From the NCBI GenBank assembly GCA_014904985.1, contig MU128911.1, forward strand, positions 133,118 to 197,117: a DNA stretch of 64,000 nucleotides. The letters run 5' to 3'. Origin of the DNA: Hydnum rufescens UP504. Taxonomy: Eukaryota > Basidiomycota > Agaricomycetes > Cantharellales > Hydnaceae. The translations under genes were made by a program, and so were the position numbers. How positions within the stretch are numbered: position 1 is the stretch's first letter; each line of letters begins with the position of its first letter. Shown here in pieces: positions 1 through 11,135 of the stretch. The notes beneath the pieces were generated by a model. That model was not told the DNA's origin. It saw nothing but the letters and a program-made list of their open reading frames with translations, and did no database searches.

Positions 1-592
1 GCCTCAATCCCTAACGGCCACCCCGAGTTCAAATGCTGCCCACCAATACGTGATCGTTCGAATTGCGACAAATTATGGGGGGCTCTCCTCGATGGTACGA
101 TTGATTGCGTTGTCTCTGACCATTCCCCCTGCATTGCGGCATTGAAGAGGGTCGAGACCGATGGGGATTTTATGAGTGCTTGGGGCGGAATTAGCACCCT
201 CGGGCTTGGCCTATGTCTTCTCTGGACTGAAGGACGTGCGAGGGGTGTGAATATTGGTCAAATAGTGAGATGGATGAGTGAAAGAACAGCCTTGCATGCG
301 GGGTTGCATGGATCCAAGGGTGCAATTCGCGAGGGACTGGACGCTGATTTGGTAGTGTTTGATCTGGAGAAGAAATTCATCGTGGGTCAATTCCCACTTG
401 TGCTTGTCGTAAAACTCACGATCACCATAGGTTTCCGCCAACGAATTAAAATTCAAGAATAAAATCACGCCGTATGAGGGGCAACATCTCTTGGGAAGTG
501 TTCGTCAGTGTTTCCTGCGTGGTCGCCTTGCCTATGACGCGGACCGGCCGGGTGGTTTGCAGGGCTTAGAGCCCCAAGGGCTATTTTTGTAA
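1..592 (+). CDS. DAL1: Allantoinase, C-terminal part (5' end outside window)
   Basis: Hydrolyses allantoin to allantoate in purine/ureide nitrogen catabolism; a metal-dependent amidohydrolase. The frame is open from base 1. The visible sequence has the family block HPEFKCCPPIR, the metal-ligand region VVSDHSPC, and WGGISTLGLGL...WTEGR. One 49-bp intron (382-430, GT-AG) is removed, giving exons 1-381 and 431-592. After splicing, the C-terminus reads FKNKITPYEGQ..GSVRQCFLRG..GPQ-type ending in GLFL and TAA at 590-592, which matches the normal allantoinase end. Without splicing the frame would stop early at 462. The N-terminal half of the TIM barrel is off the left edge. Identification is firm from the motifs; the symbol is by family. 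Confidence 0.93.
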
Positions 593-1937
593 GCACAACA
601 AATAGAAGCAGACTCCTTACCCTCATGCTTCATTGCCCTGAGCACACATTCCGGCGCTTTTGCGGGGCTTCCCAAGTAGTTGGGCCCCGAGACTGCCTAA
701 TTTAGTTTTCTCCCGTGGATCCCTCCCTTCCGAATTCCTGGCTGAAATCCACCGAAAATCGTAAATCGCTGCAAAAATTCATTCGGAGTTTAGTTGTCCA
801 TTGACGAAGCGTTCAATCAGAGGCATCCGGCCGGAAGTCAATGAATAAGGGGAAAGGAGGATGGTGACCAATTGACAATGGCCAGTACTATGAAGGAGTT
901 GCGGTACGGAGTCGAATTTTCGGCTCTACTACACTCTTGCATCAATACTGCCTACATCTGCTAAGGGCGCCTGGAGGACGAAGATTCTACAGAAAAATAT
1001 GTGCTGCCTTTTTCTCCATGTCTTCATCTCGTTCATCCGGATCAGTGGGTGTTCTACGCACAAGAGAGTCTAGACAGTGGCTAATGACTGGGACCCAATG
1101 CCTGCTGAAGAATCGGTGCGGAGCACTTAGATTCACACGCCGGAGAAACTTTATAGTGTAGCGTTTGATCAGAGCCCTAAGTAACCGCTTGAGAGGACTT
1201 CGTACCAGCAGGGGTGATTAAGCAATGACCATTAGCACTCGCCGATCCCCCAATTCCAACACTACCTACTAGCGGCTCTTGGGGCCTAGATTCACTGCGA
1301 TGACCGATACTGACATGGATCCACGAAAAAAATCCCCGTCCCCCCACGCGACATTAATTTATGCTCACTGCTTGCCCTTTTGACCTCCTATTATGCATTG
1401 TTTGTCTGTTGTATGGCCACTCCATCCATTCCCCTATCTCTTCACTCCCCCTGTAGTGTGGCTCTTTTGGTGCGGGCGGCCTCTTAAAAGAGTTTCATCG
1501 TAGGGCAATAGGATATTAATTTACAAGCTGGGAAATTTAGAGTTTGCTAATAGCATTATGGTTACGGGCGGGTATTGCCATCATTTAACGGTAGCGGCAG
1601 CAAGCGCCAGTCCCCGACTCTGAAGCCGTTGGGATATGTCGGGTAAATTGATAGGATGAACCTGAACTTCAGCGGCAGTCAAACTGCCCCTCACACGATC
1701 ACTCCTGACCTCGCGGACTCTTGCGGGCAGTCCAAACGTGGGTAGAGCCAAGGATACAGTCAAACGCGGAGGGGGCCGTGGATGAATCTTAAGAGCTGAA
1801 CGAGCACTGCCATGGAAGCACCGCCATGGACGGAAGCACAGCCATGGTCATTTTATTAATCTCGTGACCGCGAAATTCCCTCTAGAAACCCTCTCTGGGG
1901 ACAGTCTACTTACATAAGAAACAATTGAACACCAATC
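593..1937. other. Intergenic region, no supported gene
   Basis: About 1.3 kb between the allantoinase stop and the ceramidase start. Short open frames exist but carry no recognisable motif and show no exon logic. The only structure seen is a cluster of short near-repeats around CCATGG at 1803-1847, listed separately. Confidence 0.6.
1803..1847. repeat. Three short tandem near-repeats containing CCATGG
   Basis: Three imperfect units of about 14-18 bp, each starting GCAC and containing GCCATGG, lie in a row about 90 bp upstream of the ceramidase start codon. They may be a promoter element or a small repeat; no function is shown. Confidence 0.5.
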
Positions 1938-3211
1938 ATGAAACCCCAAGCTATCCATAGGTACAGTTAACAATAGAGCACTTGCAGATGCGGACCATAG
2001 GCGTAGTGACTCTCCTTATGAAATGATTGTCTCGCAGGATTGGACAGGCTGCGGCTGGAGTATGGGGCAATCATACAGCCACAATTGATTGGTGTGAGGT
2101 GTGGATAGGTTGTTCTTTTGTGACCCACTGTGCTTAGTGTTCCACACCCTTATCAGGACAATTATGCAGTCTCGATATATCTCGCGGAATTCTGGAATAC
2201 TGTCAGTAACATCCCATTCGTCTGTCTTGGATTGTATGGGATATGGCGCACGAGAGGGCTGCCGTCCCGCAGTCGTTATGTCCTTCTGCAAGGAGGCATC
2301 GCTGCGATCGGAGTCGGATCGATGATATTTCATTCAACACTAAAGTGGCACGCCCAAGTGATGCTAGACGAGCTTCCGATGATCTTCGTGTCGACGCTCG
2401 CGTTGTATCTGCTTGTTGCAGATGACGAGCCAAAGCCCTCATCGTCAAGACATCTTCTCATCAAGCTGGGCCTAGCACTCGTTCCTATATGTGTGAGCGT
2501 GGCGTAGTATGTTTTCTCACACTCGAATGGCAAATCTTCTCTGTTGGCGAGCTTCTGACTGCATCACCGTAAACAGCTTGGCGTACCCTGACCCTATCCT
2601 GCACCAGATATGCTATGCTGTCATCCAAACAGCTAGCATTTTCCGCCTTTGGTTCCTTTACAGGTCAGAACGTCTAACCCCAGCCATGGTTGAGCGATCA
2701 AAGGTGCTGTTGAACACCGGGACCATCATTTTCCTACTCGGTTTCTTTGTTTGGAACTTGGGTAACACACCCTCCGTTTATGTACTCCGCTGGGCATTCA
2801 CTTGTATTCACCAGATAACATCTTCTGCGATAATATTACGTTCTGGAGACGTAATGTTAGTGAATACTTGGGGTGGATTTCACAAGGTACTCCTCGTTCT
2901 CCATCGCCTTACTCAGAATGCCGCAGAACAGTTGCCTTGGGTAGGACATGCCATGTGGCATGTCTTGACTGGTATAGGTGCCAGTAGGATGGCGGTTGGA
3001 ATAACATGTAGGCGTATTTCCAACTGGTTTATGGGATTATGCCCAGCTATATTTTATACTAGATCTTACGCTCTCACTACGGCATCCTGGGGATTACGAA
3101 CTCGCATACTCGCTCCCATATCTCCCCCACGTACGGCCAAAATCGAGGAAACATTTGGCCAACGGAACCTCACCTCGCCTGGGGAGTACGCGGGACAAGA
3201 AGGAACTTTAA
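1938..3211 (+). CDS. Alkaline ceramidase (YPC1/YDC1/ACER3 family)
   Basis: Integral ER/Golgi membrane hydrolase that releases sphingoid base and fatty acid from (phyto/dihydro)ceramide. Exons 1938-1960, 2038-2098, 2157-2506, 2577-2761, 2815-2855, 2917-3007 and 3063-3211 sum to 900 nt (299 aa), typical for the family. Family blocks in order: WGNHTATIDWCEDNY, IAEFWNTVSN-type YLAEFWNTVSNIPF, GVGSMIFHSTLKW with the metal-binding Ser/His, DELPMI, LDNIFCD, and GHAMWHVLTGIGASRMAVGITYLTL, which supplies the last conserved His. Several hydrophobic membrane spans are visible. The six introns are 53-77 bp. The first, 23-nt exon is the least certain part: its start was chosen because it is the nearest ATG that splices in phase to the conserved N-terminus. 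The last acceptor (3062) was chosen over the nearer one at 3046 because only it keeps the family frame. Confidence 0.92.
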
Positions 3212-3467
3212 ATTGATTAAACGCCGAAAGGAATGCGGCCCCTTATATTATCGTTGGCGTGGCGTGTATACACGGAGGCGACATAAGCAAACGCGGTATT
3301 ACCAGAGCACAGGGCAATACAATGCTATTATTTACGATGTGACCACCATTTGGAGAAGCGAATTCGTAATGAAATATAGGGATGGTTCAAATCGCTCCCA
3401 GGCGCAAGCCCCCCAAACACGCCAACCAACGTCTTGGCGACGCTCCCGTCCTATGAGGCAGCCTTGA

Positions 3468-5306
3468 TCACCTCAAAGTGCGGGCATTGAATCTCATAAC
3501 ACGCACCTGTTCACATAGCCTGAGCAACTTCACCCAATGGTTTCTGAATGCTTCCCCCAATAACAGGGACTCTCCCTCTTGCGGGTCGGTGGTATCATAT
3601 CCATAATCCAGCATTCGGTTCAGGTCATACATGCTCTGCGTAAGCTGTTTCGCGCGTTTGAGGAAGCTAACAGAGAGGGAGGAAGGAATGGATGGACTTG
3701 ACGGGGGTGCAAGGGTCAAAAGTGTGGAATTAAGGACCGTAATCTCCATGAGAATTTTTGAGAGGCCTTGTCCGAAAGCAGGATTCAGATCTGAAATCGC
3801 CATCTTCAATACAGGTCTCAAAGGGAACGGAAGGTCTTCGAACATACACATTCGCGCATCACCTATCGGAACGAAGTTGGACGGAATCGGGGCAGACTCG
3901 AAGTCGATCCACCGACAAGCGCCCTATCAACAGAGCATGACAGATCAGGACCATGCTCCTTCAGTCGGGGCCAAGGATCGAAACCACTAACCACCTTATA
4001 CCCGGAAAATTTGATGTCATCAATATTATTAATGGATTCGCCCAAAACGTTGAGGAACTCAAAGATCCAGTCTGATTGTCTTTTTCCTGATGGATTTGTT
4101 CGAAATGTCCTCTCTCGGACGGACCGTACGGCATCCACAAACTGGGAAAAATTCTCGGGGAGATTCTCAATCCCCCAGGCGAAGTATATCAAGAGGACTA
4201 TTCTCAAACAGCGCAATGAGTCTCGAAGCATAAGATTACCATGTTGTTTAACACGTACGCCGATCACCGTCCACTTTTTGGATGCCGTAGTATGCGTTGT
4301 CGCTTTGAGGAGTCGGCTGGAATGCTTCGACGAAAGTAAATCGATCCCAACGACCCCAGTCGGGGTCGAGAATTGGAACAGCGCGAGAAAGAGCCACCCT
4401 GGAAGGTTCGGGTACATGGACTATGGCTGTGCGGTAATTTACCTTGGGGTCATAATGGTAGCGAGGGTACGGGCCCCAACTTTGATTCGCTGCCGGAAGG
4501 ATTTTGGAGGAGATGGAAGAAGACCCAGAGCAGTCAGCAAAGAATGCAGCTGGAAGAGTTTGAACAGGGTCGGTCTCCGCACTCGGTCGGAATGACACAG
4601 CATCGATAGTAGCTCCGTCAGAAGAAATCCGGACCCCTATCACAGTCCCTTGGATGATATGAATTGAGCCTTGGGCATAGTCAATGACGAGCCGACGGAT
4701 CAAGGCCTCGAGCCTACAGATACATCCACCATCAACACCAACAATTCTAAACGAAGTCAGCACTGAACGTACGTCAAGCGAGATAGATTCAGTCGCTCTG
4801 GCCATCCTGCTGGCGGAGGGCCTGCCTGAAATCCACCAATGGTCCAACGGTTCCACCCATTGCCAATTATGGCACCCTCTTTGCGAGCTTCAGAATCAAA
4901 GCTGGGAAAAAGTGCACGGAGAGTATCTAACACGATGGCGGGAAAATAATGACCGTGGAGTCGCTGTGCGACACGCGAACTCTGCAGTCGAGGGTCGGCT
5001 TCGATGATAAGGACTTTTTCAAAATGCCCCGCGAGAATTCTGGCGGTCAAGAACCCTCCCAGACTTAAAAAATTATCAGCCAGGAAGGGGGGTCCTGAGA
5101 GCAAAGGAGCATGCATACCTTCCACCAGCGATTACGGCGGTGCCACGGATCTTCTGATCAGGCCGCCGTGGGGGATGAGCTAACTTTGGCAAGTCGAGGA
5201 GAATTGTGCTCGTTTGAATCGCTGTGGCGCGCGTGCCCGCCCAGTATATCTTGAATCCGGCATAAGCAGCGAAGACAATCGAGAGGACCCAGAAGACAGT
5301 GGACAT
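3468..5306 (-). CDS. Membrane-anchored FAD-dependent oxidoreductase
   Basis: Probable flavoprotein monooxygenase/reductase with a p-hydroxybenzoate-hydroxylase-like fold. Exons (minus) 5306-5119, 5063-4773, 4713-4259, 4197-3995, 3923-3848 and 3790-3468 sum to 1536 nt (511 aa). An N-terminal hydrophobic anchor begins MSTVFWVLSIVF. The FAD dinucleotide motif TAVIAGGSLGGFLTARIL is completed across intron 1, followed by an acidic/basic VLIIEADPR. A second FAD-binding block, NFVPIGDARMYLNPAFGQG, is assembled across intron 5; this GD motif is diagnostic of the class. The substrate is unknown; basidiomycete genomes carry many such genes of undefined function. The 3' end is uncertain: an extra intron after the CEQ residues could replace the last 12 residues. 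ATG 5306 is preferred to the upstream in-frame ATG at 5345 because the anchor starts there. Confidence 0.85.
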
Positions 5307-5385
5307 CGGGAGACTGTCTGTGATCACCAATCCTGCGAATTCCACTTACGAATCAGGCGAATGGAGCCGTGCCAAAAGAAAACAA

Positions 5386-5466
5386 TGCACTAGTCGTGAA
5401 TCGAACACGAGGCTAGTCGAGCTTATCAAATGGCAACGACCAAGGTTACCACTACCCCACTAGTGC
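5386..5466 (-). tRNA. tRNA-Gly (anticodon GCC) with a 10-nt intron
   Basis: Minus-strand cloverleaf of 81 nt. The acceptor stem GCACTAG pairs with CTAGTGC, followed by discriminator A. There is a D-arm around GGGTAGTGGTAACC. The anticodon stem GGTCG/CGACT holds a loop beginning TTGCCAT, which gives anticodon GCC. The T-arm is TCGTG-TTCGATT-CACGA. The loop region is 17 nt, so about 10 nt is an intron just 3' of the anticodon, the canonical place. The anticodon loop matches the fungal tRNA-Gly(GCC) loop. It lies between the FAD oxidoreductase and the subtilase, in the same orientation. Confidence 0.93.
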
Positions 5467-5789
5467 CCTCATGTATTTGGCAGGTGGTCTAAACCCTCGA
5501 CCGGGTCAGCCCTTGATGGAGGAGCCAAGGGGGACGGACGTAAGCAAGTATGACTGGAGACTTACCCTCGCAGAACTTTCAAAACTATTCCCTCGTAATC
5601 CTTCCACTCCATTCTGAGAGCGTCTTTTTTTGGCCTTGACGATTGGAAGGTTGTCAACGCCTTGCAAGTGGTGTTTGTAGGTGTGACAAAATTGAATGCA
5701 GGTGCCTATCTCACTGGGTCGCAGGATTAACGACGGTAACACATATCATATTTTCAAGAACACGGGTCTACATGCTACAATGGATGTAA
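5467..5789. other. Intergenic gap
   Basis: About 320 bp between tRNA-Gly and the subtilase stop codon; no gene or clear element seen. Confidence 0.6.
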
Positions 5790-7558
5790 CTACCAGAGAG
5801 TAGCCTTCAAGGTACTACAGTCGGAAAAGAGAGGACAAAAATGTCAGAGGGGAATATTGCGACAGGCATTGTGCAACGTACGTAGTTCCCAAAGGCGCAC
5901 CAGTGACGACTTTTTTGGCATGTAACTTTAGGTTGGAACTCATGGTAGCAGGGGTGACACTCCCATATTCTCCAAGGACAACGGCAATGATTCCAGCTAC
6001 ATATGGGGCGGCCTATCATTACGATCGCATGTGAGTTGTTTAACACGACCTCCCGAGTTCAAGAAAAATGTATTTTACCATAGAGGTTCCTGACAAGACG
6101 GCGGTAGCGGTTGGGGCACCGATATATGCCGAGAGGATGCTGACACCGGGGGCCCAAACATCCTTCCATATGAATCACTACATGAGCGTATTGCGGACAT
6201 CATGGCAGTGGAAGATCATCTCACCAAGATTGCGCCATAGTTCGAGAAGTAGGCCTTGGCATTCTTGGAGTCAATGGCACCAACGGTGTTGGCAGTAGAG
6301 ACGCTCGCAGGAGACGTGATCCTTGCATCTACGTTCGAATTACCACTGTAAGTCAAAAATAGTCAGCGTTTTGGAGTAGCCGTGTGACAGGAACCTGCCA
6401 CTGACGCGGCGATGGTGAAATGAAGGCCCCCAGAGATGGCCTGAACACGGGTCGTTGAGAGTCCGTTGCAAAGTTGAGCAAGGTGCGTGATTTGGTGCTT
6501 ACATTACTGACTGCAGCATTCAGAGCTGTGCTTAGGCCACCGCCCAGGCTCATGTTGACGACGGACGGCCGCCTCGAAGCTCTGGCACGTACGTAGGCAA
6601 AGTTGACGCCGGAAATGACGTCTGACGTCCAACCGCTGCCGGCATCGGAAAGGACCTTGATTGCAATACCCTTAGCGCGTGTTGCGAATCCGTATTTCGT
6701 ACCAATGGCCTAGAGGAAATGACCTTAGCACTGACATCGAATGAGGCTTGTGATATGAATAAATACCGTTGCCATCGTGTGGGTTCCGTGGCTAGGAGAT
6801 AAGTCAGGACAATAAGCGTTCCGGGTTAAGGCGAGGCACTGACCCGTTTCCATCCTTACTGGCATAACCGCCAAATGTGGCGCCCCAGGACACACGGCCA
6901 GTAAAGGCGACGTGCCCGGTGTATACTCCAGTGTCTGGAGACCCAAGGTCAAAACATGAAGTGCACCGTAAAATGAGCCACTAACCAATTCCATAAACAT
7001 CAACGCCATAACCTCCAGTCGTCCCTTGAGTCTCGACCAAGTCTCGTCCATCAAGTATTTCGGCAGAAAAACTTTCATCCCGATCGCTATGGGACTGAGG
7101 ACGAAATAGAGAGGGTGCACATCAGCTGCGAGTCTTGGGTCCCACTTTCACCGTACTTACTCATGCTTGATGGAGGCGATGCTGTCCTGTTCTACAAAAT
7201 CGACGTCTTTGGAGTTAAGCACATGATCGAGAGCAGCACCTCGAAGAATGCCTGCATATCCGTTGAAGAAGGCAGTATCATAAAGATGAGTGACTTCTTG
7301 ATAGGCTGCGGCATCTTGAGTCGCGATCCCGGCCAAGGAAGATAAGTGATTCGCCTGATTCACGTTAGCTTTGAGGACGCTATCGGAGTAAAGCTTATTA
7401 GAGCAGACAAGAGGAGCATGACGAAACAAGTCCTACACGATATACGAGTCCGGTTTAACAGGGCCGGATGCCTTTATGAGGGTACTTGGGGTGGGGGTGC
7501 CATAGACAGACAGAAACAGGGCGAGAAGGGCGAGAGAAGTGGCGGTAAATGACTTCAT
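5790..7558 (-). CDS. Secreted subtilisin-like serine protease (proteinase K family, S8A)
   Basis: Extracellular endopeptidase made as a preproprotein. Eleven exons (minus): 7558-7437, 7379-7161, 7086-6986, 6934-6844, 6791-6767, 6709-6503, 6440-6406, 6345-6225, 6162-6079, 6012-5882 and 5814-5790, total 1161 nt (386 aa), close to the proteinase K precursor. Signal peptide MKSFTATSLALLALFLSV; I9 inhibitor propeptide from about residue 35 (SYIVVLKANVNQ) ending FVEQDSIASIKHD; then the catalytic domain. The triad is Asp in YGIDTGVY (about residue 148), His in NGHGTHTMAT (about 179), and Ser334 in SGTSMAAPYVAG. The oxyanion-hole region AAGNSNVDA is assembled across an intron. All ten introns are GT-AG, 51-74 bp. 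Every catalytic block falls in frame, so it looks functional. It has no C-terminal extension. Confidence 0.96.
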
Positions 7559-7970
7559 AGTGGACTATACAGATGATCGGGATGAGCTGGGATGACGCTT
7601 CGATATGGAAATACTTGGGCATTTTCCCAAGGCCATTTATATCCAGGCGTGGTCCACACTGCATGGTGGGGTCGGTTGGTTTCAAGGAGAGACTTTCCGG
7701 TGAGAGACTGACTGACATGGACCAATTCATCATGACGGGGACTGGCAGAATTCCTTGGACGTCTCGGTCATGTACGGGGATTATTAAGCACAAGCAGAGG
7801 ACACGGTGCCTCCACAACCTCTTCGTAGAGACAATCCGCAGGATGATTGACAGAAATGTTCAACAGCGTGGCGATCCATTAGGTCTCTCCAGATGTTTCA
7901 CATCACCAAGATAGGACGGGCATCATCTGGGTCAAATCTGTGATAGGCTGGTTGAGACCCTGCCTGCTAC

Positions 7971-8153
7971 TGGTCTGACCAGACCAAGGTCACTTCGGCT
8001 CGCAAATCACATGACCACAATGGCCGAGAGTCCTCCGAAATTATAGTGATTCTGTTTACATAATATCCCGCAATTATTCCATTGGATCAAATCATAGTCT
8101 CTCCCTCTTGACTCGGGACTGGTGGTCTGACTTGACCGTATCAGACCCCAGTC
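7971..8153. promoter_or_regulatory. Two dyads sharing GGTCTG/CAGACC upstream of the subtilase
   Basis: At about 7971-7986 TGGTCTG and CAGACCA face each other across 2 nt. At 8117-8153 GACTGG..GGTCTGA faces TCAGACC..CCAGTC. They lie about 410-600 bp upstream of the subtilase start codon. The shared half-site and symmetry are seen directly; transcription-factor binding is only inferred. Confidence 0.3.
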
Positions 8154-8474
8154 TGAACAAGGTTAATGCAACATTGGGCCTCAGTCCTTAGATATAGATA
8201 GAGTAATGGAATCGAAGTTTCCAATTTTGTACAGTGGGGAGAAGGGAGTTTCAACCAAACCGGTCCATTACATAAGATGATTTAATCTTTGCCACCGCTA
8301 GCGAGACCTGGCGCGCCAAGAACGTCTGAGTCCGAGACTAAGACGTTCACTCATCCTGGACATCCGTTTCCCTCCTACCCTATTGGATTTACGAGCTTAT
8401 TTGTGACGGCAGCAGTTGACCCCACCCAGCCGCACAGTCAGGTCTGCCGCCTCACGCACCGAGACCCGCGAAGC

Positions 8475-8489
8475 GACTGCTTCGCAGTC
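8475..8489. repeat. Small perfect hairpin GACTGC-TTC-GCAGTC
   Basis: A six-base-pair stem with a three-base loop downstream of the Gfo/Idh/MocA gene. It could lie in the 3' UTR of that gene; no function is shown. Confidence 0.35.
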
Positions 8490-8670
8490 TCTCCGCTCGT
8501 AGAGACAAGAGCCGCTAGATGAACGAACGGGCTTGTTATTAAAAACTCTTGACTCCCCCTTGAGCCTTCGTGACTCCGTCAGCACACCCGAGAGCTGTTG
8601 CCGTAATGAGGACAACAGCCAGATACTTGACTACTACAAATCGTGGTCTCTCCTTTCAAACAAAAGTGCC

Positions 8671-10181
8671 TTAGTTTCCCGGAGGAATGGAACCAGGCCG
8701 TGCCATCTCTCTTCGAAATGCGCTACATCCAATCTCCAATTGGATCAATTCTGCAGTTTGTACGGTGTCGATGAAGGGGACCGCCGAATCACGAGCGTTC
8801 CCCCTTGTGGATAACTGGGGATTTACACCACATTGATGACTGTCCGCTCCTGGTGACTCCGGTAAATCAATTCGATCATCGTTATCACCTCCTTTGCTTG
8901 CTCGGGCAATTTTCAACAGCATTAGACATGGACTGGATTGTATTTTTGGCGGACTAACCTTCACTATCAGCTTGCTTGGACTTTTCTCCTGAATCGCTTG
9001 ACCCACATTCCTGTACCAATGAAGGCTAATCAAGCATTTCAAAAACGCATATCCTTGTGACATCCAGGAGACCACATACTAGTCTCCTTTCGCTGTGGGA
9101 ACTGTGTGTGTATGAATCGAACCCCCTTGTTCAGTCGTCAACAATCCTTCGTTTTCTTTGGGCTCAACTCCGAAATCGGCGTGAGCGGTACTCATCGGGG
9201 GATTAAGCTTAAGCTGGTCTTCCTGTGTGTCCCCTCCGAATTTGACCCATGTGGCCTTGGTGCCTTTGACGGCGAAGCGCAATTGTGGCTCTAACAAACT
9301 CAGACTCGCGGAGCGTATGGTAACCATGAGTGGAATGGCCGAGTTTTCGCGTTGGAAAGAACCTGGAGGGTAAGTGAAGTGCGCAACGAAGGCATCATCG
9401 AATTTCTCGGGGCCCTGGGCGCGCGAGTTCCAGATATGTGCCGAAACCGATTTGGGCTTTCCGAAGAGTGTCAGAACTTGATCAATCTGGGCGATACATT
9501 GGGTGAGCGAGAATTCCGCCGAGATTACCACTCGCTCACCAAGTGAGACCCCAAGTCAAACACTACACCATGGCCCCATTCAGCCTCCTCTTTCCAAGTT
9601 CCTCCTCCCTTCAGAGAAGGTCTCCACCGGTCATACCTCGATTCGAATTCAGCAATATCACCAAAAACACGCTCGACTTCAAGCAACCGACGAAGTGTGA
9701 GGAAATCCGAGTCCCATCGTCGATTCTGATACGTAGCAAGCACCAGCGATTGGGAATTGGCAAGCTCGATCAAGTCTGTGGCTTGTTCGCTACTTGTCAC
9801 AAGGGGCTTCTCGACAACGACGTGTTTCCCTCGGCTGAGTATGGCCTGAAGCAAAAATAGTTCAGGAATAGATAGTTCAGGTTGCATGGGAGAGCGTGCC
9901 TTTGTGTATGGATAATGCGTGCTGTTAGGGGTGCTCACAACCACGAGATCGACATCGGGGTCGACCAAGATATCCTCCAAGGTGGTGACCACTTTGACAC
10001 CAGTCGCCCCGTAGAGATCGCGTGCGACAGAGTGTTCCGTTGTCGCAGATCTTTCCCACACAGTATGGAGGGTAAAGAGGGATGGAAGAGAGAGGATGAA
10101 TGGGATATGGAACACTCTAGCGCTCATTCCTATCCCAAGCACCGCAGTCCTGATGGCTCTTGGACTCACGTTGGCTGACAT
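8671..10181 (-). CDS. Gfo/Idh/MocA family NAD(P)-dependent oxidoreductase
   Basis: Dehydrogenase of sugar- or inositol-like substrates, unknown specificity. Exons (minus) 10181-9900, 9845-9540, 9486-9080 and 9025-8671 (1350 nt, 449 aa if the last exon runs to 8671). A Rossmann motif VLGIGMSARVFH is near the N-terminus, then DVDLVVVSTPNSTHY, the family signature KHVVVEKPL with the catalytic Lys, and GVVFDLGSHLIDQVLTLFG with the conserved His. Removing 9846-9899 joins YTK to AILSRGKHVVVEKP as the family expects, but its donor is GC, not GT. That segment is 54 nt and stop-free, so retention would insert 18 residues. The last 60 or so residues do not resemble the family, so the true 3' end may be earlier. 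Confidence 0.85.
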
Positions 10182-11135
10182 GATCGTTGGTCGAACTCGA
10201 AAGAGAGCGATGACCAATAATTAGACGATACTCGAAGTAGCTTAACATACACAGTATTAGAAATTGCGAAAAACAAGAAGTAGCCTTTCAGACTTAGGGT
10301 CGTACTACGGCCGTAACATCATATTGTCTTGGGGGCCAGCAATAACATCTCTCTGGATGATTTCCTGCCGCAGCCCCCAGCCTGAGGCCCGACCCTATAG
10401 ATGGTTTCTCAGAGCTAAATATAGCATACAGCACTCGGCTTCACATTTCTGGATCAATCTTTGGGTATACTTATAAATGTGCCAATTTTTTTTGCAACTA
10501 CAACGGGCGACCTGAAGCTTGGTCCCAAATTATGAGGGGGCCTCATAATTGAGCCTAGTTGGTCACTTTACCGTAAACTAGTGGAATTGTTATCTACCTA
10601 GAACGTCTATCCAGGGCAATCGCTGGACAGGCAATCGGATTTGGGTCCCTTACTATGCAACGGTCAGGATTGCGATATCCCATTCTTTTTTGGAGTTACT
10701 GGCATTAATGACTGTTGGGTCTTACGCGTCCCTGAGACCCCACCGCAGATACTCTGCTCCTCGATTAGCACGCAAAGCCCCCCGGCGGCGCCGACTTCAC
10801 CCAGGTGGGAGCAAGGCGATACTATAATTTTCCCACCAGGCGGCTCGAATTCCAGGGTGTGGTGGATTCCGCGCCAAAAACTAATCCATAACTGTTGGAA
10901 ACGAACCAATTACTGAACACGCTAGTCATGATCCACGGCGAGGACATTATCCTTGGCAACACTGTAAGAGGCGCGACTAAGGGAGGCGTGCGGCGTTTGC
11001 AAGTCAAGTCTAGCTATCTACATAAATATCTAGCAACAAGAGGAGTGGGCTCTAGACCTCATATGCGGGTACGAATTAATGAGAGCGATAGGGTCGCAAG
11101 GCCCGAGCGGACGTGCATTGGCTTGTATGCCTTGT
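10182..11135. other. Intergenic region, no supported gene
   Basis: Nearly 1 kb between the Gfo/Idh/MocA start and the hydrolase stop. Short open frames on both strands lack recognisable domains. No repeat family or RNA gene seen. Confidence 0.55.

Larger units (their letters stand above)
7559..8670. other. Upstream region of the subtilase; dyad elements, no gene
   Basis: Open frames here (e.g. 7573-7914) are shadows or unsupported. The stretch contains inverted repeats built on GGTCTG/CAGACC at about 7971-7986 and 8117-8153, and a small hairpin at 8475-8489. Confidence 0.5.

Noticed and set aside
9106..9120. GAATCGAACC-like sequence resembling a tRNA T-arm
   Set aside because: Lies inside the Gfo/Idh/MocA coding exon, and no acceptor or anticodon arm surrounds it.
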